Positions 1 to 5,321 of a DNA stretch of 8,984 bases are shown one piece after another. The position numbers and the translations under genes were made by a program. The first letter of the stretch is position 1, and each line of letters begins with the position of its first letter. Origin of the DNA: Clostridiales bacterium (lineage in GTDB: Bacteria > Bacillota > Clostridia > Oscillospirales > CAG-272); the NCBI GenBank assembly GCA_016280525.1, contig JAEEGW010000320.1, positions 1-8,984 on the forward strand. The letters run 5' to 3'. The notes below the pieces were generated by a model, which did no database searches, was not told the origin of the DNA, and worked only from the letters and a program-made list of their open reading frames with translations.

Positions 1-345
1 CGAATTATGGTGGGTCCCCACCCCTCACGGGAACCCCCATTGCTCACGATGTTCGCAACGGGGAACCCCTTTGCTCGGCTACGCCGAGAACCCCCCATAC
101 CCCCCTGTCCCCTCCCGTGAACCCCCACCGCTATTCGCGGCGGGGAACCTCGGTCCCACAATCTCTGGCAAGATTGATGGGGCGCTTCAAGAGAAGAAAA
201 GTAAGCGCGCGGGGCGTGAGGGGGGGACGCCCGCGCGCGCGGCTAAACCCGCAAAACGCCCCGTTGAGATCAACGGGGGGTGGCGGGGTTTGGGGTGGAT
301 AGGGGGGGCGGGGGAACCCCCAAGAGCGCCGTTAGGCGCACAGAA
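1..345. repeat. non-coding cluster of C-rich and G-rich hairpin repeats
   Basis: No credible gene lies here; the open frames are low-complexity readings of C and G runs. The left part (32-145) carries the motif (g)aacccc at 32, 64, 89, 120 and 146, spaced 32, 25, 31 and 26 bp, which gives a compound unit of about 57 bp. Several units fold: 35-63 as CCCC-A-TTGC-loop-GCAA-C-GGGG, 123-145 as CCCC-A-CCGC-loop-GCGG-C-GGGG, and 74-88 as CTCGGC-TAC-GCCGAG. The right part has larger GC stems at 205-238 (bulged 12 bp) and 259-278 (CCCCGTTG/CAACGGGG), a run of G tracts at 275-314, and GCGCC-GTTA-GGCGC at 326-339. The type of repeat was not recognised. Confidence 0.6.
275..314 (+). other. G-quadruplex motif, plus strand
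   Basis: Five G tracts of 4 to 7 (275-280, 285-288, 292-295, 302-308, 310-314) are separated by loops of 4, 3, 6 and 1 nt. This fits the usual G-quadruplex pattern with four-G tracts. A matching C-rich stretch at 91-126 gives the same potential on the minus strand with three-G tracts. Folding in the cell is inferred, not shown. Confidence 0.5.
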
Positions 346-370
346 TGTCGCGCCAGCGACACCTGTTTTT
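346..370 (+). terminator. weak candidate terminator of an upstream gene
   Basis: TGTCGC (346-351) pairs with GCGACA (356-361) around a GCCA loop. A T run (366-370) follows after a four-base gap, and the DNA stays T-rich to 410. The gap makes it a poor classical terminator. It could protect the rplJ promoter from read-through from outside the window. Confidence 0.3.
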
Positions 371-411
371 ATTCTTTATTATTTTTTCTTTTTTCTTTAT
401 TATTTTTTTTC
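362..411 (+). promoter_or_regulatory. T-rich tract upstream of the rplJ promoter, possible UP element or curved DNA
   Basis: Nearly pure T and A sequence runs up to about ten bases before the -35 box. It contains a 16-base direct repeat (372-387 and 393-408) with a 21-bp period, so its T6 and T8 tracts are spaced by two helical turns. A/T tracts here commonly act as UP elements that contact the RNA polymerase alpha subunits, and phased tracts bend DNA. The role here is inferred from position and composition. Confidence 0.4.
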
Positions 412-420
412 AAAAAGGTA

Positions 421-449
421 TTGACAAACCGAAATTTATGTGATATAAT
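421..449 (+). promoter_or_regulatory. SigA-type promoter of rplJL
   Basis: A perfect TTGACA (421-426), a 17-bp spacer and a perfect TATAAT (444-449) with a TGA extended -10 just before it. Transcription should start near 456, a few bases before the L10 leader. Together with the upstream T-rich tract this is a very strong promoter, as expected for ribosomal protein genes. Confidence 0.9.
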
Positions 450-460
450 CTCCGCGTTAT

Positions 461-549
461 CCAAAGACAGCAGGTTACGGTAAAAGCTCTTATAGCTTTC
501 CTGCCGAGGAGAAAAGTGATAGAATATATCATTTCCGCCCTATCTTTGG
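461..549 (+). promoter_or_regulatory. ribosomal protein L10 leader
   Basis: The sequence resembles the Firmicutes L10 leader: CCAAAGACAGCAGG at its 5' end, CCTGCCGAGGA in the middle and TCTTTGG at its 3' end. The pairings seen are CCAAAGA (461-467) with TCTTTGG (543-549), GCAGG (470-474) with CCTGC (500-504), and an apical AAAGCT/AGCTTT hairpin (483-499). In Bacillus subtilis the L10(L12)4 complex binds this leader and represses its own operon by transcription attenuation. Its place just before rplJ supports the call. An alternative long-range pairing, 504-513 with 566-575 with one mismatch, encloses the downstream terminator. Confidence 0.8.
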
Positions 550-564
550 TGTGCGGAATTTTTT
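533..564 (+). terminator. attenuator terminator in the rplJ leader
   Basis: TTCCGC (533-538) pairs with GCGGAA (553-558), followed directly by six T (559-564). It lies 40 bases before the rplJ start. Its loop contains the 3' strand of the leader base stem (543-549), so the two pairings cross and cannot both form as simple hairpins. That is the layout expected of an attenuator, although which state L10 favours cannot be read from the sequence alone. Confidence 0.6.
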
Positions 565-605
565 CTTCTCCACGGATTTCACAAATCTACACGGAGGTAA
601 AACAA

Positions 606-1223
606 ATGGCAAAAGAGAAAACGATCGCCGCAAAAGCGAAGTTGGTCGAAGATCTTGCCGCTCAGCTGAAGGACGCTTCTTCCACCGTTATAGTCAATTA
701 CGCCGGCATCACCGTTGAGGACGATACCAAAATGCGTAAAGCTCTGCGTGAAGCAAACGTAAACTATACGGTCATAAAGAACACCATAACGCTCCGCGCG
801 CTTGAATCGCTCGGCTACCAGGAATTCGGCGATATTCTCACAGGGATGACCGCGGTCGCTATCGGCACCGACGAGGTTTCCGCAGCCAAGGTCCTGAAGG
901 AATATGACGACAAGGTCGAGACCTTCAGCATCAAGGCAGGTATCTGCGACGGCAAAGTCTTAGGACGTGATGAAGTTCTTGAGCTCGCCGCTATACCGAG
1001 CAAGGAAGTTCTTATATCCAAGATGCTCGGCAGCTTGAACGGTCCTCTCTACAAACTCGCGATCGCACTTCAGGCGGTCGTAGACCAGGGCGGCGCTGCT
1101 CCGGCAGAGGCTCCCGCAGAAGAAGCTGCTCCGGCAGCAGAAGAAGCTGCACCCGCGGCAGAAGAGACCGCAGCCGCAGCAGAAGCTCCCGCAGAACCGG
1201 CGGAAGCGGCACCCGCAGAATGA
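606..1223 (+). CDS. rplJ: 50S ribosomal protein L10 with an Ala/Glu/Pro tail
   Basis: L10 forms the base of the ribosomal stalk: it binds 23S rRNA and holds the L7/L12 dimers that recruit translation factors. The 205-residue product begins MAKEKT, and residues 1-160 match the usual L10 fold, with the typical VNYAGI, YTVIKNT and KMLGSLNGPL segments. The family is usually about 165-175 residues; here residues 164-205 add a tail made almost only of Ala, Glu and Pro, similar to the hinge of the L7/L12 encoded next. The start at 606 is chosen because GGAGGT (593-598) lies 7 bases upstream; an in-frame ATG at 516 falls inside the leader. It is cotranscribed with rplL and probably repressed by its own product through the leader. 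rplK and rplA, common upstream neighbours, are absent from the window. Confidence 0.96.
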   Translation: MAKEKTIAAKAKLVEDLAAQLKDASSTVIVNYAGITVEDDTKMRKALREANVNYTVIKNTITLRALESLGYQEFGDILTGMTAVAIGTDEVSAAKVLKEYDDKVETFSIKAGICDGKVLGRDEVLELAAIPSKEVLISKMLGSLNGPLYKLAIALQAVVDQGGAAPAEAPAEEAAPAAEEAAPAAEETAAAAEAPAEPAEAAPAE

Positions 1224-1258
1224 TCTGCACATAATATTAAATTTGGAGGAAAATTAAA

Positions 1259-1636
1259 ATGGCATCCGAAAAAACAACCGCTATACTTGACGCGATCAAG
1301 GGACTTACAATACTTGAACTTGCAGACCTCGTAAAAGAGATCGAAGCAGAATTCGGCGTATCCGCCGCTGTTTCCGTAGCAGCTCCCGCAGCAGGCGAGG
1401 CAGCTCCCGCGGCAGAAGAAAAGACTGAATTCACCGTAGTTCTCAAAGGCTACGACGAAGCTAAGAAAATGGGCATCATCAAGCTGGTACGCGAAGTTAC
1501 CGGTCTTGGCCTTAAAGAGTCCAAGGACCTCGTTACAGAGGCTCCGAAGCCCATCAAAGAAGGCGTTGACAAAGCGACTGCTGAAGCTCTTGAAAAGCAG
1601 TTCACCGAAGCCGGCGCACAGATCGAGCTCAAATAA
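1259..1636 (+). CDS. rplL: 50S ribosomal protein L7/L12
   Basis: L7/L12 is the mobile stalk protein of the large subunit; it binds EF-Tu, EF-G and other GTPase factors and stimulates GTP hydrolysis. At 125 residues the length is normal. Residues 1-38 form the N-terminal dimerisation and L10-binding helices, 39-54 an Ala/Pro-rich hinge, and about 57-125 the globular factor-binding domain with the conserved [16 protein letters not shown] and APKPIKEGV segments. GGAGGA (1245-1250) sits 8 bases before the ATG. The gene follows rplJ by 35 bp and is followed at once by a strong terminator, so the transcript carries these two genes only. Confidence 0.97.
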   Translation: MASEKTTAILDAIKGLTILELADLVKEIEAEFGVSAAVSVAAPAAGEAAPAAEEKTEFTVVLKGYDEAKKMGIIKLVREVTGLGLKESKDLVTEAPKPIKEGVDKATAEALEKQFTEAGAQIELK

Positions 1637-1650
1637 TAAGCTTTACACAC

Positions 1651-1679
1651 AAAAAACGGCGTTTGAACGCCGTTTTTTT
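1651..1679 (+). terminator. rho-independent terminator of rplJL
   Basis: AACGGCGTT (1655-1663) pairs with AACGCCGTT (1666-1674), preceded by six A and followed by T to 1679. The A run and T run extend the stem, so it could work in both directions. It lies 14 bases after the rplL stop and separates this operon from the next. Confidence 0.9.
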
Positions 1680-1713
1680 ATTGCGGAAACGATTATATTT
1701 TATAAAAATTCTC

Positions 1714-1742
1714 TTGACATGACCGGGCGCGTATGATATAAT
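1714..1742 (+). promoter_or_regulatory. SigA-type promoter of the C1/Etf operon
   Basis: A perfect TTGACA (1714-1719), a 17-bp spacer and a perfect TATAAT (1737-1742) with a TGA extended -10. The expected start is near 1749. A small inverted repeat, CCTAT (1746-1750) and ATAGG (1758-1762), lies across the start point and could be an operator or a 5' hairpin of the mRNA. No riboswitch was recognised in the short leader (about 1749-1803). The near-consensus boxes suggest high basal expression. Confidence 0.85.
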
Positions 1743-1803
1743 ATACCTATCATTTTAATAGGCAAATGTTTTCGTTCCGATAAGCGGATAAGGTGGTAAT
1801 AAA

Positions 1804-2616
1804 ATGAACACAGAAAAAAATTACTTGCACAAAAGCTATCACGTGGAGATCATACCGCCGAAGCAGGACAGCGAAAAGCTTGAGGAAGACCTGATCCTGT
1901 TTTCATCAAAGCTTGAGCGCGTCATGAACAGCGGATTTACGGCGTCGATAACGGACAACGCCATGGGACTTCTCGCCTTTCAGGGGCACGAGTGTATAGA
2001 GGAGCTCGGGATCCCGATAAAACCCGGGCAGATACTCATTCATCTCAATACGTTCCACACAAAGAAGGATCTGCACGAAATACTCACGGGATGTCTCAAG
2101 CTCGGGATCACGTCGATACTCGCGGTAAGCGGTGACGGCTCGACCCGTCTGCCTAAGCTTTCCCCGGCGGACGTCGAAGCGGAAAACGCGGCTTCCGTCA
2201 CCTCGGTAGAGTTGATCTCTTATATAAGAAAAAACTTTCCTCAATTCCGCGTGGGCGCCGCGTTCAACCCGTACGAGCCGGAAAAGCACGAATTTGAAAA
2301 GCTTGACAGAAAGCTTGCCGCCGGAGCTTCTTTCGTTATAACGCAGCCGATAATCGACCGAAACGCAGCGGTAGACAGGCTGTTAAGAGAATATCCGGAG
2401 CTGCCCGTCGTTATTGAGGCGTGGATGTCAAAAAAGCTGTATCTGCTTTCCGACGTAGTAGGATATCCGATCCCGGAGGACGCGGAATACGATCCCATAG
2501 CGACGCTGCAAAAGCTGGAGGATATTTATTCCGGGTGCGGATCTTATCTTTCGCTTCTCGGATTCAAAACACAGTACCCGATAATTGAAGAAATGGCGAA
2601 GGAGGGCGCGGTATGA
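1804..2616 (+). CDS. methylenetetrahydrofolate reductase family protein (MetF-like)
   Basis: Enzymes of this family interconvert 5,10-methylene- and 5-methyl-tetrahydrofolate with FAD, in methionine synthesis or in the methyl branch of the Wood-Ljungdahl pathway. The 270-residue product has the expected landmarks: Glu15 in VEIIPP (FEFFPP in E. coli MetF), Asp111 in VSGDGS (RGD in E. coli) and Gln181 in FVITQPI, preceded by AAFNPYEPEKHEFEKLDRKLAAG, which aligns with the AAYPEVHPEA region. These correspond to the catalytic Glu, the flavin-site Asp and the folate-site Gln. The last 70 residues diverge: the usual PGILP segment is replaced by VIEAWMSKK. No separate MetV partner is encoded here. 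AAGGTGG lies 7 bases before the start. The stop overlaps the etfB start (ATGA). The family is secure; the electron partner and direction are inferred from the neighbours. Confidence 0.85.
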   Translation: MNTEKNYLHKSYHVEIIPPKQDSEKLEEDLILFSSKLERVMNSGFTASITDNAMGLLAFQGHECIEELGIPIKPGQILIHLNTFHTKKDLHEILTGCLKLGITSILAVSGDGSTRLPKLSPADVEAENAASVTSVELISYIRKNFPQFRVGAAFNPYEPEKHEFEKLDRKLAAGASFVITQPIIDRNAAVDRLLREYPELPVVIEAWMSKKLYLLSDVVGYPIPEDAEYDPIATLQKLEDIYSGCGSYLSLLGFKTQYPIIEEMAKEGAV

Positions 2617-3401
2617 AGATAGCGGTATGCGTCAAGCAGGTCCCGGCGGCGGGCGACGCGAAAATAAATCCGGAGACAAAGCGTATAATACGCGAGGGCG
2701 GCAAGGCCGTCGTAAATCCGTTCGACCTTTACGCTATCGAAGAAGCCGTGAGGATAAAAGAGCGGACAGGCGGCGAGGTCATCGCTTTATCCATGGGTCC
2801 GGAAAAGGCTAAAGCGGCGCTGACAGAGGCGCTTTCTATGGGAGTGGACCGCGCCGTGCTTCTGAGCGACAGGGCGTTCGGCGGTTCGGACACGTGGGCG
2901 ACGAGCTACGCGTTAGCAAAGGCGATCGAAAAGATCGGCGGCGTGGATCTCATACTGTGCGGCAAGCAGGCCGTGGACGGCGATACGGCGCAGGTCGGCG
3001 CGGGTATCGCTGCCAAGCTCGATATAATGCAGGCGGCGAACGTCTGGCGGATTGAAGAGATCGGCGCGGATACGGTGACCGTCAAGCGTATAAACGAGCG
3101 CGGATGGGACGTGGTGAGGCTCGCGTATCCCGCGCTTCTCACGGTCGTAAAAGACATAAATATCCCGCGCATCCCAAAGCTCCGCGACGCCCGCGCGGCG
3201 CGGAGAGCGGAAATTCCCGTTTGGAAGCCTGAGGATATAGGAGCCGATCCGGACAAGATCGGTCTGAAAAGCTCTCCCACGCAGGTGGTAAAGACGGCGC
3301 CTCCCGCCGCGCGCGGCGCAGAAACGCTGAAGATCGACGGCAGCTCTGAAGAAGCGGCAAACGTATTTGTCAGCGAGCTGATCAGAAGAAAGCTCGTATA
3401 G
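2613..3401 (+). CDS. etfB: electron transfer flavoprotein, beta subunit
   Basis: EtfB pairs with EtfA in a soluble flavoprotein that passes electrons between dehydrogenases and other carriers; many clostridial versions bifurcate electrons from NADH. The 262-residue product opens with the typical KIAVCVKQVP and has VNPFDLYAIEEA (34-45), the nucleotide-binding CGKQAVDGDTAQVG (116-129) and the C-terminal SPTQVVKTAPP (221-231). DGDTAQVG is the form typical of clostridial Etf rather than the mitochondrial DDDCNQTG type, which fits, but does not prove, an NADH-linked or bifurcating flavoprotein. GGAGGG (2601-2606) lies inside the end of the preceding reductase gene, and the four-base overlap suggests translational coupling. 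No acyl-CoA dehydrogenase, lactate dehydrogenase or FixCX gene is nearby. Confidence 0.95.
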   Translation: MKIAVCVKQVPAAGDAKINPETKRIIREGGKAVVNPFDLYAIEEAVRIKERTGGEVIALSMGPEKAKAALTEALSMGVDRAVLLSDRAFGGSDTWATSYALAKAIEKIGGVDLILCGKQAVDGDTAQVGAGIAAKLDIMQAANVWRIEEIGADTVTVKRINERGWDVVRLAYPALLTVVKDINIPRIPKLRDARAARRAEIPVWKPEDIGADPDKIGLKSSPTQVVKTAPPAARGAETLKIDGSSEEAANVFVSELIRRKLV

Positions 3402-3414
3402 GAGGTGCATCCGT

Positions 3415-4461
3415 ATGAAACTATTAAACGAACATGACAGAGAAAGCTGCAGAAACGTATGGATAATTTCCGAATTTTTGCCGGACGGGGAGCTTCACGC
3501 CGTATCCTTTGAATTGCTCGGAGCCGCGCGCACGCTTGCGGAAGAGCTCGGCTGCGAGGTATGGGCGGCGGCGCTCGGACGTGACGTTTCAAAAGCCGCG
3601 CCGCAGCTGATAAGCCGCGGAGCCGATAAGGTGATCGCCGTTGAAGACGGGCGGCTGGAATATTTCAACGACGAATTTGAGTGCAATATACTTGAAAGGC
3701 TCGTGTGCAAATACCGCCCGGAAATACTTCTCGGCGCGGCGACGTCAAGGGGACGCGCACTGATCCCGCGTCTTGCGGGCAAGCTGTACTGCGGACTTAC
3801 CGCAGACTGTACCGGTCTGTCAATAGATAAAGAAACGGGCGTGCTTTTGCAGACTCGCCCCGCTTTCGGCGGCAATATAATGGCGACCATACAGAGCGGC
3901 GGCTTCAGACCGCAGATGGCGACCGTGCGCCCCAAAGTGATGAAAGCGCTTGAAGCGGACCCGATAAGAACGGGTGAGATCATATACGAAGCGGTTACGG
4001 AAAAAGACGGAGAAAAAATAAAAGAGATAATAAAAGCCGTAACCGAAGCTCAGAGCAACGTGAATCTGAGCGACGCGAACATAATAGTATCCGGCGGCAG
4101 AGCCGTGAAGGGGCCGGAGGGCTTCAGGCTGCTCGAGGAGCTTGCTTCGCGTCTCGGCGGAGCGGTCGGCGCGAGCCGCGCCGCGGTAGACAGCGGCTGG
4201 ATAGCGTATCCGCATCAGGTCGGGCAGACGGGGCAGACCGTACAGGCGGACCTGTATATAGCCTGCGGCATCTCCGGGCAGATACAGCATCTTATCGGTA
4301 TGCAGTCGTGCAAAACGATAGTCGCGATAGATAAAGACGACTCGACGCCTATGATGCAGATGGCGGATATTGCGATCAAAGGCGATCTGTTTGAAATAAT
4401 ACCGAAGATAATCGAAGAACTTGATAAAAACGGAATAAACAAAGGAGGAAACAAACAGTGA
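3415..4461 (+). CDS. etfA: electron transfer flavoprotein, alpha subunit
   Basis: EtfA supplies the mobile FAD domain of the EtfAB heterodimer. The 348-residue product has an N-terminal Etf domain (about 14-200, with WIISEF at the start and QTRPAFGGNIMATI at 146-159) and the conserved C-terminal FAD domain: SGGRAVKG (226-233), SRAAVDSGW (254-262), QVGQTG (268-273), YIACGISGQIQH (281-292) and KGDLFEIIP (322-330). The residue after QVGQTG is Gln where Lys or Arg is common. There is no N-terminal ferredoxin-like cysteine cluster. GGAGGT (3401-3406) overlaps the etfB stop, and the stop of etfA overlaps the next start (GTGA). Its partner enzyme is probably one of the flanking folate enzymes, as no other dehydrogenase is present. 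Confidence 0.95.
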   Translation: MKLLNEHDRESCRNVWIISEFLPDGELHAVSFELLGAARTLAEELGCEVWAAALGRDVSKAAPQLISRGADKVIAVEDGRLEYFNDEFECNILERLVCKYRPEILLGAATSRGRALIPRLAGKLYCGLTADCTGLSIDKETGVLLQTRPAFGGNIMATIQSGGFRPQMATVRPKVMKALEADPIRTGEIIYEAVTEKDGEKIKEIIKAVTEAQSNVNLSDANIIVSGGRAVKGPEGFRLLEELASRLGGAVGASRAAVDSGWIAYPHQVGQTGQTVQADLYIACGISGQIQHLIGMQSCKTIVAIDKDDSTPMMQMADIAIKGDLFEIIPKIIEELDKNGINKGGNKQ

Positions 4462-5264
4462 TAATAGTCGGTGAAAAGCTCAACGGCGCGATAAAGTCCG
4501 TTGCAAAAGCGATAGAGGAGCGTGATGAAGCGTTTATACGCGATCTGGCGTCGCGCCAGCTTGACAACAGAGCGGATTATATAGATATATGCTCTGGCAT
4601 ACCGGAGCGCGACGCGGAGGTCCTTTCCTGGATGATAGAGCTTATCCAGTCCGATCATCCGGACGTGCGTTTCAGTATAGACAGCCCGAACCCGGATACG
4701 ATACTGACGTGTATGGAAAAATGCAAAAACCCCGGTATGATAAACTCCGTTTCGCTTGAAGCCGGGAAAGCCGACGCGCTTTTCTCCGCGGCGGCAAAGA
4801 AACAGGGTTGGAATGTCATAGCGCTTCTGCTTGACGGCACGGGGATACCGCAGACGGTGGAAAAACGTATGGAAAACTTTGCGGGCATAATGGAAAAAGC
4901 AAAGGAATACGGCATAGCGGAAAGAAGACTTTTCATAGACCCGCTCGTTTTCACCGTGGCGACTACGCCCGAGAGCTTTCTGAATTTCACAGGCACGTCA
5001 AAGCGGATACGCGATGCACACCCGGATATCCATATAATAAGCGGACTTTCAAACATCTCGTACGGTCTGCCGTACCGCAAAGCGATAAATCACGCGTTTC
5101 TCGTAGGCGCGATGATAAACGGTATGGACAGCGCGATAATGGACCCGCTAAACCGCGATATGCTGGGCGGCGTATACGCGACGGAGGCGCTGCTCGGCAT
5201 TGACGAATACTGCGCGGAATATTTAGGCGCGTATCGCGACGACCTGTTCGGAGTTCAAAAATAA
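4458..5264 (+). CDS. methyltetrahydrofolate:corrinoid methyltransferase (AcsE/MtgA-like)
   Basis: This pterin-binding TIM-barrel enzyme moves a methyl group between 5-methyl-tetrahydrofolate and the cobalt of a corrinoid protein, as in the acetyl-CoA pathway (AcsE) or in demethylation of glycine betaine and similar substrates (MtgA). At 268 residues it matches the roughly 262-residue Moorella MeTr. Residues lining the pterin site are present at nearly the same numbers: Asp75 (FSIDSPN), Asn96 (MINS), Asp161 (LFIDPLV) and Asn199 (ISGLSNISYGLP). The start is GTG at 4458, with GGAGGA (4444-4449) 8 bases upstream, and overlaps the etfA stop. No corrinoid protein, substrate methyltransferase or CO dehydrogenase is in the window, so the methyl donor or acceptor is unknown. 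Dihydropteroate synthase shares the fold but is less likely, given the MINS, IDP and GLSN motifs. Confidence 0.88.
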   Translation: MIIVGEKLNGAIKSVAKAIEERDEAFIRDLASRQLDNRADYIDICSGIPERDAEVLSWMIELIQSDHPDVRFSIDSPNPDTILTCMEKCKNPGMINSVSLEAGKADALFSAAAKKQGWNVIALLLDGTGIPQTVEKRMENFAGIMEKAKEYGIAERRLFIDPLVFTVATTPESFLNFTGTSKRIRDAHPDIHIISGLSNISYGLPYRKAINHAFLVGAMINGMDSAIMDPLNRDMLGGVYATEALLGIDEYCAEYLGAYRDDLFGVQK

Positions 5265-5274
5265 CCGCATATAG

Positions 5275-5307
5275 AAACAAGCGCGGTCGGCTGACCGCGC
5301 TTGTTTT
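5275..5307 (+). terminator. terminator between convergent genes
   Basis: A perfect 14-bp stem (5275-5288 with 5293-5306) closes on a GGCT loop, followed by TTTT on the plus strand. It starts 11 bases after the methyltransferase stop. The convergent lipoprotein gene ends 15 bases away at 5322, so the hairpin can end its transcript as well, although the T run on that side is short. Confidence 0.88.
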
Positions 5308-5321
5308 ATGCCGTTATATAT

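Noticed and set aside
32..149. CRISPR array
   Set aside because: The aacccc repeats are short and degenerate and the intervening segments are themselves self-complementary; there are no uniform repeats or unique spacers and no cas genes.
71..483. Short plus-strand open frames (for example 71-424, 117-302 and 280-483)
   Set aside because: They are low-complexity readings of the C and G runs and of the T-rich tract, have no ribosome binding site, and overlap each other and the rplJ promoter.
516..605. N-terminal extension of L10 from the ATG at 516
   Set aside because: It lies inside the L10 leader and its terminator, has no ribosome binding site, and L10 proteins begin at the MAKEK-type start found at 606.
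1749..1803. Riboswitch (cobalamin, SAM or tetrahydrofolate) before the C1 operon
   Set aside because: The leader is only about 55 bases long, lacks the conserved cores of these classes, and shows only small hairpins (1746-1762 and 1776-1788).
4458..5264. Dihydropteroate synthase (FolP)
   Set aside because: The fold is shared, but the pterin-site residues and spacing match methyltetrahydrofolate:corrinoid methyltransferases, and no other folate synthesis genes are nearby.
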